From Paucibacter sp. KBW04 (GTDB taxonomy: Bacteria > Pseudomonadota > Gammaproteobacteria > Burkholderiales > Burkholderiaceae_C), in NCBI RefSeq assembly GCF_003852425.1, contig NZ_QAJN01000014.1, forward strand, positions 1 to 64,000: a stretch of 64,000 bases of DNA. Direction: 5' to 3'. Numbering within the stretch: position 1 is the first letter of the stretch; every line of letters starts with the position of its first letter. Under the pieces are notes generated by a model. It searched no databases. It was given only the letters and a program-made list of their open reading frames with translations, and was not told the origin of the DNA. This document shows, one piece after another, positions 49,549 to 62,885 of the stretch. A program made the translations under genes and the position numbers.

Positions 49549-50586
49549 ATGGCACTGGTTTCACTGCGTCAGGTCCTGGACCACGCCGCCGAGCACGGCT
49601 ATGGCGTGCCGGCCTTCAACGTCAACAATCTGGAGCAGATCCAGGCCATTTTGCAGGCCGCCCAGCACTGCATGAGCCCGGTCATTCTGCAGGCCTCGGC
49701 AGGCGCGCGCAGTTATGCGGGCGAGCCTTTCTTGCGCAAGATGATCGAAGCGGCGGTGGAGATGTACCCCGATTTGCCCATCGTCATGCACCAGGACCAT
49801 GGCGCCAGCCCGGCCGTGTGCATGCAGGCGATTCGCTCGGGTTTTTCCAGCGTGATGATGGACGGCTCGCTGCGCGAAGACGCAAAAACCCCGGCCAGCT
49901 ATGAGTACAACGTCGAGGTGAGCCGGCGGGTGGTCGAGATGGCCCATGCGGTGGGCGTCTCGGTCGAGGGCGAGTTGGGTTGCCTGGGCTCACTGGAAAC
50001 CGGCCAGGCCGGCGAGGAAGACGGCGTCGGCGCCGAGGGTCAGCTCAGCCATGAGCAGATGCTCACAGACCCCGAGCAGGCGGCCGATTTCGTCACCAAG
50101 ACCGGGGTGGACGCCCTGGCCATCGCCATCGGCACCAGCCACGGCGCCTACAAATTCAGCCGCCAACCCACCGGCGAGATCCTGGCGATTGCCCGCATCC
50201 AGGCAATCCAAAAACGCCTGCCGCAAACCCATCTGGTCATGCACGGCGCCAGCAGCGTGCCGCAGGAGTGGTTGCAGCTGATCCGTGAATTCGGCGGCGA
50301 TATGCCCCAGACCTATGGCGTGCCGGTCGAGGAAATCCGCCGCGGCATCCAGTTTGGCGTGCGCAAAATCAATATCGACACCGACATCCGCCTGGCCATG
50401 ACGGGCGCCCTGCGCCGCGCCCTGCAGCAAGACAAACGCGAGTTCGACCCGCGCAAATTCCTCAAGGCCGCCACCCAAGCCGCCCGCGAGATCTGTGAGG
50501 CGCGCTATGCCGCATTCGGCTGCCTGGGCATGGCAGCCAAGATCAAGCCGGTGCCGCTGAACGAAATGGTCAAGCGCTACCGCTGA
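49549..50586 (+). CDS. cbbA: Fructose-bisphosphate aldolase, class II
   Basis: This zinc-dependent aldolase joins triose phosphates to fructose- or sedoheptulose-bisphosphate in the cycle. It has 345 residues. The N-terminal [18 protein letters not shown], the zinc ligand segment [28 protein letters not shown] and the phosphate-site stretch [18 protein letters not shown] are visible. An AAGGAG site precedes the ATG. It is the last gene of the cbb operon. The next 282 bases hold no clear terminator or gene. Downstream lies a chemoreceptor gene in the same direction. Confidence 0.96.
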   Translation: MALVSLRQVLDHAAEHGYGVPAFNVNNLEQIQAILQAAQHCMSPVILQASAGARSYAGEPFLRKMIEAAVEMYPDLPIVMHQDHGASPAVCMQAIRSGFSSVMMDGSLREDAKTPASYEYNVEVSRRVVEMAHAVGVSVEGELGCLGSLETGQAGEEDGVGAEGQLSHEQMLTDPEQAADFVTKTGVDALAIAIGTSHGAYKFSRQPTGEILAIARIQAIQKRLPQTHLVMHGASSVPQEWLQLIREFGGDMPQTYGVPVEEIRRGIQFGVRKINIDTDIRLAMTGALRRALQQDKREFDPRKFLKAATQAAREICEARYAAFGCLGMAAKIKPVPLNEMVKRYR

Positions 50587-50868
50587 ATCGCGCACGCCGC
50601 CCCCGCTCGTCTGTGCCCTGCTGACGACAAATCCCGACGCATGGCCGCCGGCGGTTCAGCAAGCTGCCCGCTCATTTGTCAAGGAACTCACGAAACACCG
50701 GACTGCAAAAAAATTACGTCCCAAATGGGACTCCGACTTGCGCCAGATCAAGTCCAATCGAACACGCCGCGCGCATCGTCCAACTCACCGCAGAAGTGAG
50801 CCATTAGCAAAAGCTCCTCAATAGTCGTGCGGCCAGGGCAGGGATTTCCATCGCAAGCGGAGTCAACC
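50587..50868. other. Intergenic region after the cbb operon
   Basis: These 282 bases have no supportable gene. There is no strong terminator hairpin with a T-run after cbbA, and no sigma-28-type GCCGATAA before the chemoreceptor at 50869. Its promoter could not be placed. Confidence 0.5.
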
Positions 50869-52419
50869 ATGTTTTCCTTCAACGAACTCAGCCTAGGCAA
50901 ACGGCTCGCGCTGGCCTTTTCCTTGATGGTGCTGATCATGCTGGCCTTGCTGCTCACGGCCAGGCTGGGTTTGTCCGAGGTCAAGAAAAACATCGATCTG
51001 ATCAATCACGACCGTTATGTCAAGGTCAAGCTGGTCACCGAGATCAAGGACCACATCAATTTCGAAGCCCGCGCCTCCCGCAATCTGATCATCTTCACCC
51101 GCCCTAGCGAACGCGAGGCCGAGATCAAGGAGATCAACCAGGCCCGTAGCGAGCTGGGGGTGTCCTTCAAGAAAGTCGAGGACTTGCTCAGCAACGAAGA
51201 GGGCAAGCGCCGCTTTGCCTCAGTCCAAGCCGCCCGGCAGACCTTTGTCGACAGCCTCGACAAGTTCGAGAAAATGGTGCACGACGGCGGCGATACCGCG
51301 CAACTTAGCAATTACTTGCATGACAAATTGCGGCCCGAGCAGCTGAAGTACATGCAGGTTCTTGACCAATTCATCAAGTTTGAAGAAGACTTGATGAGCG
51401 CCTCCGGCGAAGACGCCGATGCTGCGGTGAGCAGCACCACCTGGCTGATGAGTTTGATGGGCATCGCCGGCGTCTTGCTGGCAGCTGCCTGCGCCTGGTT
51501 GGTGACGCGCTCCATCGTGCCGCCGATTCGCAATGCCGTCGCCCTGGCCCGCACCGTGGCCTCGGGCAATCTCAGCAGCGATGTTGAGATCACCCGCAAA
51601 GATGAGGTGGGCGAGTTGCAGCAGGCCTTGCAGCAGATGACCTTGCAGCTGCGCGACACCGTCGGCTCGGTCTTGCAGTCCAGCGCACAAATCGCCAGCG
51701 GCGCCTCGCAGATCGCGGGTGGCAATCAAGACCTGTCACAGCGCACCGAAGAGCAGGCCGCCAATCTGGAGCAGACCGCCGCCTCCATGGAGGAACTGAC
51801 CGCCACCGTGCAGAGCAACTCGGCCACCGTGTCCGAGGTGACGCAGCTGGCCCGCTCGGCCGGTGATGTGGCGGCCAAGGGCGGCGTCGTGGTGGAGCGA
51901 GTGGTGCACACCATGAACGAGATCTCGCAGGCCAGCAACAAGATTTCGGACATCATCTCCGTCATCGACGGCATCGCCTTCCAGACCAATATCCTGGCCT
52001 TGAACGCCGCCGTCGAAGCGGCCCGCGCCGGTGAGCAGGGTCGCGGCTTTGCGGTCGTGGCCACCGAGGTGCGCACCCTGGCCCAACGCAGCGCCCTGGC
52101 AGCCAAGGAAATCAAGACCCTGATCTCCGACAGCGTGGAACGCGTCTCCACCGGCAATCAATTGGTGGGCGAGGCCGGCAGCACCATGGCCGCCATCGTC
52201 CAGCAGGTCAATCAACTCAGCGGTCTGATCAACCAGATCGGCAACTCTTCCACCGAGCAAAGCGCCGGCATCGGCCAGGTCAGCACGGCCATCAACCAGC
52301 TCGATCAAGTCACCCAACAAAACGCAGCCCTGGTGGAGGAATCCGCCGTGGCCTCGGCCAGCCTGAGCCGGCAGGCCGCCGACCTGGTACAGGCCATGAG
52401 CGTGTTCCGGGTGCGCTGA
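50869..52419 (+). CDS. Methyl-accepting chemotaxis protein
   Basis: This is a chemoreceptor of 516 residues with the Tsr/Tar-type layout. TM1 is at about residues 13-32, and a helical periplasmic sensor (about 35-195) contains [18 protein letters not shown], suggestive of a four-helix bundle. TM2 is at about 200-220, followed by HAMP and a signalling domain with the tip [27 protein letters not shown]. It lacks a C-terminal CheR-docking pentapeptide. GGAG lies seven bases before the ATG. The cytoplasmic half closely resembles the receptor at 5257, while the sensor half differs, so ligands probably differ too. Confidence 0.93.
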   Translation: MFSFNELSLGKRLALAFSLMVLIMLALLLTARLGLSEVKKNIDLINHDRYVKVKLVTEIKDHINFEARASRNLIIFTRPSEREAEIKEINQARSELGVSFKKVEDLLSNEEGKRRFASVQAARQTFVDSLDKFEKMVHDGGDTAQLSNYLHDKLRPEQLKYMQVLDQFIKFEEDLMSASGEDADAAVSSTTWLMSLMGIAGVLLAAACAWLVTRSIVPPIRNAVALARTVASGNLSSDVEITRKDEVGELQQALQQMTLQLRDTVGSVLQSSAQIASGASQIAGGNQDLSQRTEEQAANLEQTAASMEELTATVQSNSATVSEVTQLARSAGDVAAKGGVVVERVVHTMNEISQASNKISDIISVIDGIAFQTNILALNAAVEAARAGEQGRGFAVVATEVRTLAQRSALAAKEIKTLISDSVERVSTGNQLVGEAGSTMAAIVQQVNQLSGLINQIGNSSTEQSAGIGQVSTAINQLDQVTQQNAALVEESAVASASLSRQAADLVQAMSVFRVR

Positions 52420-52429
52420 ATCGCGGCCC

Positions 52430-53920
52430 TCAAACCAGGGGCAGCTCCAGCAAAAACTCCGCCCCACCCTCCGGCGCATTGCGCACGCTCAGGCGCCCAC
52501 CATGCTGCTCCACCAGGCCGTAGCTGATGGACAGCCCCAGGCCCGTGCCCTTGCCCACCGGCTTGGTGGTGAAAAAAGGCTCGAAGATGCAAGACAGATG
52601 CGGCTCCGGCACGCCGGGGCCGTTGTCGCGCAGGCGCAGCAGCAGGCGTTCCTGGCCGTCCACCTGCAGCTTCTCGGCCGTGATCCAGACCTTGACCGGC
52701 GAGCGCCCCGCCGCCGTTGCCGCGTCCAAGGCGTTCTGCAACAGATTCATCAAGACCTGCTGCAACTGCCCGGCATTGCCCATCACCACGCAGCTGGGGT
52801 CGGGCCGCCAATGCAGCTCGAAATCGGGCGCCGCGCCCTTGCTGATCCAGTGCACCGAGCGCTCGATCACCTCGTGCAAGGGCACGGCCTCGCGCGCGTC
52901 CCGGTCCATGGCCGAGAAACGCTTCAGGCTGCCGACGATGTCGGTGGTGCGCTGGGCGCCTTCCAGCGTGCCCTCGATCAGGGAAGGCAGATCGGCAAGT
53001 AGATGGTCGATGCGCAGCTTGACTCGCAGGGCCGCCTGCGCCTCGGGCGTGGCGCCCTCATGCACCGCGTCCAGATAGCTGCGCAGACGCTGCAGATAGC
53101 GCGCCAAGGCATGAACATTGCCCAGCACAAAGCTGATCGGATTGTTGAGCTCATGCGCCACCCCGGCGACCAGGCGGCCCAGGGAGGCCATTTTTTCGGA
53201 GTGCAGCAGTTGCTGCTGGGCCCGCTTCAAGGCCTCGTGGGCGACCCGCAATTCTTGATATGCGCGCTTGAGCTCGGCCGTGGGCCGGGCCACAAACACC
53301 GTGCCCACCCGTCGGCCATTGGCCGCCACCCGCGGCGTGCAATTGGCATCCACCGAAATACTGTGCTGGGCGGCATCGCGCAGATTGAGCTCCAAGCCCT
53401 CACCGCGCCGCGAGGGGTCGGGCTTGGCCAGCACCAGGCGGGCGCGCTGCACACTGGCCTCGTCGGCCAGCAGGTCGAAGATGGAGGTGCCGCGCAGCTG
53501 GGCGTCGCTGCGGCCCACCAGCTCGCACAGGGCGGCATTGGTTTCCTCGATCAGGCCGCGCTCATTGCAAACCAGCAGCACGTCGGACATGGCCGTCAGC
53601 ACGCTGAAGATGAACTGCTGCGACTGCTCCAGTTCGCTGTTCTTCTTCTCCAGCTCCACCTCGTCGTGAATCAGCTGGGTGTAGACCTCGTCCATCTTGT
53701 GAATCACGTCCATCCAGGTGGACTCATCCACCCCTTCCAGCGGCCCATGCGGCATCAAGGCCTCCAAGCCGGTGGGGCGCGACAGCGTGGGCAGGCTTGC
53801 CGATGCGGGCGCCGATGCGGGGGCCGATGCGGGGTCAGAGGCGGCAGGTTTCAAGAAGGACTCCGAGGCCAGAACGAGGTTTGCGCTGGCGGGCCATGCA
53901 GCGACCCATCCAATGCCCAT
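52430..53920 (-). CDS. PAS-domain sensor histidine kinase
   Basis: This is a cytoplasmic two-component kinase of about 496 residues. It has a low-complexity Ala/Ser/Pro head and a coiled coil (DEVYTQLIHDEVELEKKNSELEQ), then a PAS domain (about 135-255, VLLVCNERGLIEETNAALCELVG). HisKA follows, with the phospho-accepting histidine in GVAHELNNPISFVLGN, and HATPase_c with LLQNALDAA, RDNGPGVP and GKGTGLGLSI. The style resembles HupT/HoxJ-like kinases. The start is uncertain: ATG 53920 is used, but an ATG at 53755 after the repeats is a good alternative. It faces away from the FIST gene and converges on the chemoreceptor, with no adjacent response regulator on its strand. Confidence 0.85.
   Translation of the reverse strand: MGIGWVAAWPASANLVLASESFLKPAASDPASAPASAPASASLPTLSRPTGLEALMPHGPLEGVDESTWMDVIHKMDEVYTQLIHDEVELEKKNSELEQSQQFIFSVLTAMSDVLLVCNERGLIEETNAALCELVGRSDAQLRGTSIFDLLADEASVQRARLVLAKPDPSRRGEGLELNLRDAAQHSISVDANCTPRVAANGRRVGTVFVARPTAELKRAYQELRVAHEALKRAQQQLLHSEKMASLGRLVAGVAHELNNPISFVLGNVHALARYLQRLRSYLDAVHEGATPEAQAALRVKLRIDHLLADLPSLIEGTLEGAQRTTDIVGSLKRFSAMDRDAREAVPLHEVIERSVHWISKGAAPDFELHWRPDPSCVVMGNAGQLQQVLMNLLQNALDAATAAGRSPVKVWITAEKLQVDGQERLLLRLRDNGPGVPEPHLSCIFEPFFTTKPVGKGTGLGLSISYGLVEQHGGRLSVRNAPEGGAEFLLELPLV
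53799..53834. repeat. Three tandem 12-bp repeats in the kinase N-terminus
   Basis: GCCGATGCGGG(C/G) occurs three times without gaps. In the kinase frame (minus strand) it encodes a Pro-Ala-Ser-Ala repeat. The unit length keeps the frame, so copy-number change would alter only the linker length, if this part is translated at all. Confidence 0.85.
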
Positions 53921-54096
53921 TTCACCATAGGCCAGCTGCGGCCAGGAATGCTGGAATCCTGCACGAAATGCAGGGCAAAAGTGGCCCCGAAATGGGGCGC
54001 TGCGGGCCGGGCCCTGATGCACAATGAATCAGTTAGCCAGGGCCCGCGTGAATCCCTGGCGCTTGATCCGCCCACTCAACAGCCAGGGAAGCTGCC

Positions 54097-55251
54097 ATGA
54101 AAGTTGCCCAAGTGATTTTGCGTGAGAGCCAGGACCTCAGAGCCGGGCTGCTGCCTCTGCAAGCCCTCGCGCCCGATCTGCTGCTGGTGTTTGCGCCGGC
54201 CGGGCTTTTGCAGGCCATCAACAGCCCCTTGACCGAACTCTTCCCCCACGCCGCGCGGGCCGGCTGCACCACGGCAGGTGAAATTTCCAACGAGGGTGTC
54301 AGCGACCAAAGCTGTGTGGTCACCGCCCTGCACTTTGAGCAAGGCACGCGGGTGCTGGAGTCCAGCGCCCGCCTGCTGGACATGGCCGACTCCCAGGACG
54401 CTGGCCATCTGATGGGCAGCCAGCTGCCCAAGACCGATCTGCGCGCCGTGCTGGTCTTGGGCCAGGGCGTGGAGATCAACGGCAGCGCCATGATTCAGGG
54501 CCTGACCCAGGCCTTGGGCGCCCACATCCCCCTCGTCGGCGGCCTGGCCGGTGACGCGGCGGCCTTCAAGGAAACCTGGGTGCTGGGCAGCGCCGGTGTG
54601 CGCAAGGACCAGCTGGTCTGCCTGGGTTTTTACGGCCCCCGCCTGAGCTTCTCGCATGGCTCCTTCGGGGGTTGGTCGCCCTTTGGCCCGGCCCGCAAGG
54701 TGACCCGGGCCGAGAACAATGTGCTGTTCGAGCTGGACGGCGAGCCCGCCCTGGAAATCTACAAGCGCTATCTGGGCGACTACGCCAAGGATCTGCCCGC
54801 CTCCGGCCTGCTCTTCCCCTTCGCCATGCTGGGCAGCGACCACAACGAGGTGGGCCTGATCCGTACCATTCTTGGCGTGGACGAGGCGGCCGGCAGCATG
54901 ACGCTGGCCGGCGATATCGACCCCGAAGGCTATCTCCGTTTGATGCATGCCAGTACCGACGCCCTGGTCGAAGGGGCAGAATCGGCGGCCATGGCGGCCC
55001 AGCAGATGGAAACACTGCGCGCCAGCGCGGCCGGGGGCGACAGCCTGGTCTTGCTGGTCAGCTGTGTGGGCCGCAAGCTGGTGATGGGCGGCCGGGTCGA
55101 TGAGGAGGTCGAGGCGGTGGGCGATGTGTTCAAGCAAGGGGCGACCCTGGCCGGTTTCTACTCCTACGGCGAGATCAGCCCCTTTGTGGGCAGCAGCAAC
55201 TGCAAGCTGCATAACCAAACCATGACCATCACCCATCTGGCCGAGACCTGA
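54097..55251 (+). CDS. FIST-domain sensory protein
   Basis: This 384-residue protein covers the whole FIST N and FIST C pair. The N part begins VAQVILRESQDL and holds HAARAGCTTAGEISNEG. The middle has GLTQALGAHIPLVGGLAGDAA and FSHGSFGGWSPFGPARKVTRAENNVLFELDG. The C part ends with LLVSCVGRKLVMG...GFYSYGEISPF. FIST domains are predicted small-ligand sensors, probably for amino acids, found fused to or beside kinases and chemoreceptors. Here it stands immediately before a hybrid kinase in the same direction, 69 bases away, so it may supply that kinase's input. No signal peptide is seen. Confidence 0.9.
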   Translation: MKVAQVILRESQDLRAGLLPLQALAPDLLLVFAPAGLLQAINSPLTELFPHAARAGCTTAGEISNEGVSDQSCVVTALHFEQGTRVLESSARLLDMADSQDAGHLMGSQLPKTDLRAVLVLGQGVEINGSAMIQGLTQALGAHIPLVGGLAGDAAAFKETWVLGSAGVRKDQLVCLGFYGPRLSFSHGSFGGWSPFGPARKVTRAENNVLFELDGEPALEIYKRYLGDYAKDLPASGLLFPFAMLGSDHNEVGLIRTILGVDEAAGSMTLAGDIDPEGYLRLMHASTDALVEGAESAAMAAQQMETLRASAAGGDSLVLLVSCVGRKLVMGGRVDEEVEAVGDVFKQGATLAGFYSYGEISPFVGSSNCKLHNQTMTITHLAET

Positions 55252-55320
55252 ACGCCTGGTGCCCGGCGCTGCTGAGCCGCCTGCCGTGGCCGGGCCGGAC
55301 ATCCCCCCCTGACTCCATCA

Positions 55321-58959
<3,639 letters not shown>

Positions 58960-58970
58960 GCCTCGCCACC

Positions 58971-60044
58971 ATGACCCATCAAGTCCTCATCGTCGACGAC
59001 AACCAGATCAATCTGGTCTTGTTCGAAGCCTTGGTCAAAAAGCTCTACGGCAGCTCGGCCGTCGTCTTCAGCCAGCCCCTGCAAGCCCTGGCCTGGGCCC
59101 AGGTCAATGAGCCGGATCTGATCGTGCTCGACTACATGATGCCCGAGCTCAACGGCATCGACTTCATCACCAAGCTGCGCGCCACGCCGGGCAAACAGAA
59201 CCTGCCCATCCTGATGGTGACGGCCAATGACCAGAAAGAGGTGCGCTACCGCGCCCTCAACGCCGGCGCCAGTGACTTCCTCACCAAGCCGGTGGACCGC
59301 ATCGAGTTCCTGGCCCGCGCCACCAATCTCTTGGCCCTCAACGACGCCCAGCGCCAGCTGGCCATGCGCGCCGACACCCTGGCCGAGGAGGTCAAACGGG
59401 CCACGGCCGACATCCTGGAGCGCGAGCGCGAAACCGTGATCCGCCTGTCCAAAGCGGCCGAGTACCGCGACCCCGAGACCGGCGCCCACATCCTGCGCAT
59501 GGCGCATTACTCACAGCTGATCGCGCGCGGCCTGGGCCTGTCGGTGGACGAGCAAGAACTGCTGCTGCATGCCGCGCCCTTGCATGACATCGGCAAGGTC
59601 GGCATTGCCGACGCCATCCTGCTCAAGCCCGGCCGCCTGACGCCGGCCGAGTTCGAGGTGATGAAAAAGCACGCCAGCTTTGGCTACGAAATTCTCAAGG
59701 ACAGCTCCTCCAGCATCTTGCAGGCCGGCGCCGCCATCGCCCTGGGCCACCACGAGAAGTTCGACGGCAGCGGCTACCCGCAGGGACTCAAGGGCGACGC
59801 GATCCCGCTGTTCAGCCGCATCGTGGCGGTGGCCGATGTGTTCGACGCCCTCACCTCGGCCCGGCCCTACAAGCCGGCCTGGACCCTGGAGGCCTCCAAA
59901 CGCCATATCCAGACCAATGCCGGCCTGCACTTCGACCCCGGCTGCGTCGCCGTCTTCTTCGAGCTTTGGGATCAGGTGCTAGACATCCGCGCCCGTTTCA
60001 AGGACGACGAGGACGACTGGTCCACCATGCTGGCGACTTTTTGA
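58971..60044 (+). CDS. Response regulator with HD-GYP phosphodiesterase output
   Basis: This is a 357-residue regulator. The receiver domain (about 1-120) has DDN, phosphoacceptor Asp in IVLDYMMPELNG and lysine in FLTKPVD. A coiled-coil linker joins it to an HD-GYP domain (about 155-340) with YRDPETGAHILRM, HDIGKVGIADAILLKPG, LGHHEKFDGSGYPQGLKG and the VADVFDALTSARPYK segment. All residues expected for a di-iron cyclic-di-GMP phosphodiesterase appear present. A start further upstream would overlap the kinase gene. The kinase ends in an HPt, whose phosphate likely passes to this receiver. Confidence 0.94.
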   Translation: MTHQVLIVDDNQINLVLFEALVKKLYGSSAVVFSQPLQALAWAQVNEPDLIVLDYMMPELNGIDFITKLRATPGKQNLPILMVTANDQKEVRYRALNAGASDFLTKPVDRIEFLARATNLLALNDAQRQLAMRADTLAEEVKRATADILERERETVIRLSKAAEYRDPETGAHILRMAHYSQLIARGLGLSVDEQELLLHAAPLHDIGKVGIADAILLKPGRLTPAEFEVMKKHASFGYEILKDSSSSILQAGAAIALGHHEKFDGSGYPQGLKGDAIPLFSRIVAVADVFDALTSARPYKPAWTLEASKRHIQTNAGLHFDPGCVAVFFELWDQVLDIRARFKDDEDDWSTMLATF

Positions 60045-60149
60045 GGTGGCGCTCAGGCCTCATGCCCTTACAAAGCCGACAAAAACAGGCTCTGCAATGA
60101 TGCGGGTCGTACCTTTAGCGCATGGGCTATCGAAGCCTCAATCGCATGA

Positions 60150-61631
60150 TCAAGGCTTGACTTTCTGGATGCCAGGGAATGTGCTCAATACAGCCATCTC
60201 CGACTGTCCTTCGGCTGGACCGTAAATGCGCAAGGTGGTCTTGAAGTCCTTAGCACCAGCGGGAGCGGGCAACCAGTTGGACTCAAGGGCTTGGCCGGGG
60301 GATTTCTCCTGAATGTAAATGTCCAGTGAGCCGTCGGCGTTGAACTTGAGCTTGTCTCGGTTGCCGATCTTGAAGCGATTGATGGGGTTCTCAGCGTACT
60401 GGAAACGGTAGGCGTCATACATGGTGAGCGACCAGAAGCCGTTCTTGATCAGCTTGGGAATGTCTTGAGCTTGCAGGTGCAAGACATAGTTGTTGGCGCT
60501 GTTCATCTGCTCGCCCTTGTTGTCGACAAAGGTCTGCAGATAGGTGGCTTCTTCGGCGTCGTTGGACATCAGTCCAACCAAGGCCATCTCGGCGCGCGAC
60601 ACATAGTTGAGACCGTAGCGCCCGCCCTCGGGATTGGTGCGCCAATGGTTGGGAGTTTCGACACCGCGGCTGTAGCGGATGCCGTCAGTGATGGCCGGCA
60701 GGTCTTTCAGCGCGCGCAGCATGCCAGCACGCGCCTGCGGATGCAGGGTCAACGGGTCAAAAGGCTTGCCGGCTTGAATCCCCAGCTGCTTCATGGACTC
60801 GACGGCCGCCGCGTCCTGGGCCAGGGGCGGGTTCTCGGTGAGCAGGTCCACCATGCGGCGGTAATAGGCAAACTCATCGGCATACGCGGGTCGCTTGCGC
60901 AACGCCGGCGGCTTGGGCGTGGTGGCGCCCGGGCCCTTGGCCCAATCGCTAAGCGCGGTGAGACTCATGCGTGACTGGTAGGCGAGCACAGTAGGAAGGT
61001 CTGAATCGTCATCAACCCTGATACGTGGCGCCACCATGACAATATTGGTGTTGGCCCGCAGCGTCTGCATGCCCTCCGGCAGTTTGCCCTGCCAGTTGGG
61101 GCCGACGATGGCCAAAGTGCTGGCCCTGCCGCCATTGGTGCGACTGGATATCTTGTAGGGAAGATTGTCGATGTAAGCATTGGCGATCTGGACGGTAAAA
61201 AAGCGGTCCAGGATGTCGGGCGTTTGCAAAACAATGGGCTGCTCACTGAGGTCCAGCACTGCGCCGCTATAGACCGTGTCGTTATTGGGGCTGACGGGCA
61301 GATTCTTTACTGCGGCAGTCACCAGCCGGCGCATATGGCCGAACTGGTTCAGCGGAGCGACCAAGGGGTTGGCGCCTGCGCCAATGCTGCTGATTTTTTC
61401 TCGCTGAACTCGTTCGCGTTCACTGATGAACAAAGGGTAGCTGAACACGATGGCCTGCACCGCCTGTGCATAGGCCAGGGTTTCCAGGCCTTGGGCTGTC
61501 TGAGCAGGGATGGCTGGCGAAGATGGGGGGCTTGAGTTGACAGGCTGAGCCAATACTGCGGGGAATTGCCACAGGCTGCAGCTCGCGCAGAGAATGCCTG
61601 CGCCGATCAGTTTGAGGGTCAGTTGCTTCAT
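60150..61631 (-). CDS. Exported DUF1254/DUF1214 protein
   Basis: This is a 493-residue protein with an N-terminal signal peptide (hydrophobic LKLIGAGILCASCSLWQF, cut near VLAQ). A DUF1254 domain (about 60-200, QFGHMRRLVTAAVKNLPVSPNNDTVYSGAVLDLSEQP) is followed by a DUF1214 domain (about 340-470, ANNYVLHLQAQDIPKLIKNGFWSLTMYD and NRFKIGNRDKLKFNADGSLDIYIQ). The family is widespread in proteobacteria and its biochemical role is unknown. The ATG at 61631 has a GGAG site six bases upstream, better than the frame's first start at 61664. It lies downstream of the outer-membrane gene and is probably cotranscribed. Confidence 0.88.
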   Translation of the reverse strand: MKQLTLKLIGAGILCASCSLWQFPAVLAQPVNSSPPSSPAIPAQTAQGLETLAYAQAVQAIVFSYPLFISERERVQREKISSIGAGANPLVAPLNQFGHMRRLVTAAVKNLPVSPNNDTVYSGAVLDLSEQPIVLQTPDILDRFFTVQIANAYIDNLPYKISSRTNGGRASTLAIVGPNWQGKLPEGMQTLRANTNIVMVAPRIRVDDDSDLPTVLAYQSRMSLTALSDWAKGPGATTPKPPALRKRPAYADEFAYYRRMVDLLTENPPLAQDAAAVESMKQLGIQAGKPFDPLTLHPQARAGMLRALKDLPAITDGIRYSRGVETPNHWRTNPEGGRYGLNYVSRAEMALVGLMSNDAEEATYLQTFVDNKGEQMNSANNYVLHLQAQDIPKLIKNGFWSLTMYDAYRFQYAENPINRFKIGNRDKLKFNADGSLDIYIQEKSPGQALESNWLPAPAGAKDFKTTLRIYGPAEGQSEMAVLSTFPGIQKVKP

Positions 61632-61707
61632 TCGAAACTCCAGTTTGTTTAGATGTTGACTCATTGCTTGATGGAGGGCCGCTGCCGAGTCGAGCGGCCT
61701 GAGCGCT

Positions 61708-62790
61708 TCAAAGCGCCCGGCTCAGGCGCAGCTGGAGCACATTACTCACGAGAGCATTGCTGGCTTTGACATTGCCCGTATAGGCCAGGGTCAAGCCCAG
61801 CTTGTCGATCCTGGTGGCATAAAAGACGCCTGCGTTGAGGGTCTTGAATCGGTTCGCGCCGTAGCCGCCGGCTTGATTGCCCGACATGCCGCCAGTGTCG
61901 TCTTCATACTGATTGACACCGACCAGCTGAGCGCCGAATACGCCAATCGGCGTCTTGTAGTTGGCCGCAATGTCATAGGCGGCGAAGTTTCCGCTGCGCC
62001 AGTGGTCCACCGTGTTGGTGCTATTGATGCCCAAAGCCAAGCGTGCGCCCAGAGTCAAGCTTTGGGTCAGCTGGTAGCCCAGCGTGGCATTGGGCCGTAC
62101 GGTGAAGAAACGGCCGGCACCGATATTGATGGCAGGAGTGCCCGCGGCCCCGGAGGACAGGCTGTGGAAGTCGCCGGTGGGAAGCACCAAAGAAACGCCA
62201 GTGGCGAACTTCAGGCGGTCCTGGGTATAGATCCACAGCGCGGCGAGGTCGGTGTCACCCACGCCACTGGTACTGGTAGTGTTGGCCTTGGCTTGCGCGT
62301 CCAGGCTGGCCAGATAGGCAGCGCCCGGGCTGACCGAGCTGCCATCGGTGGCTGTCGCTGTGACGATGGGGAACTCCAGCGAACGGCTCGAACGGAAGGT
62401 GTAGGGAAGATTGATACCAAAGGCCAGGCGTCCGCCGCCAAAGGTGTCTTTGCTCACGAAGCCCAGAAACATCTGCGCGACGGTTTGGTTTTGCTGAAAG
62501 TCCACCAAGGCGCGTTGGCTCACGCCCTTGGCGTTGACAACTGCAGGGGTCCAAGCTTGCTTGCCGTCATCGCCGTTCAGGCCGGTGATATGGGTGGAGT
62601 TGATCGCGACGCTGGTCAACCAACCCGGTTTGCTTTCGAAAGCAGCCAGTTCGGGACCCAAAATCCCAACTGTGGGGTAGCGAATCTTGAACCCCTCTGA
62701 GGCCTGAGAGTAGCTGGTCAGACCAAATAGAGCTGCGGCAAGGGCCAGAGCCGTGGTCCTGCCAAAGGGGCAGTGGGTACTAGGTGTCAT
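61708..62790 (-). CDS. Outer-membrane protein of the phenol meta-pathway (COG4313) type
   Basis: This is a 360-residue predicted outer-membrane beta-barrel. It has a signal peptide (ALALAAALFGLTSYSQA, cut before SEGF) and alternating amphipathic strands, with LAFGINLPYTF, GDTDLAALWIYTQDRLKFATGVSLVLPTGDF and a C-terminal strand ending in RLSRAL. Members are named after a gene in phenol/aromatic degradation clusters and are thought to help hydrophobic compounds cross the outer membrane. No aromatic catabolic genes are in view, so the substrate is open. It lies between the two other exported-protein genes. Confidence 0.82.
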   Translation of the reverse strand: MTPSTHCPFGRTTALALAAALFGLTSYSQASEGFKIRYPTVGILGPELAAFESKPGWLTSVAINSTHITGLNGDDGKQAWTPAVVNAKGVSQRALVDFQQNQTVAQMFLGFVSKDTFGGGRLAFGINLPYTFRSSRSLEFPIVTATATDGSSVSPGAAYLASLDAQAKANTTSTSGVGDTDLAALWIYTQDRLKFATGVSLVLPTGDFHSLSSGAAGTPAINIGAGRFFTVRPNATLGYQLTQSLTLGARLALGINSTNTVDHWRSGNFAAYDIAANYKTPIGVFGAQLVGVNQYEDDTGGMSGNQAGGYGANRFKTLNAGVFYATRIDKLGLTLAYTGNVKASNALVSNVLQLRLSRAL

Positions 62791-62885
62791 TGTCTCTTCC
62801 TTTGTTTTTGGGAATGCTGTTGTCTTGGGATGGCCAGTCCCTTGTCTTTGTTTCAGCCCTTAGTCAAATCTATTCAGCGAGGTAT

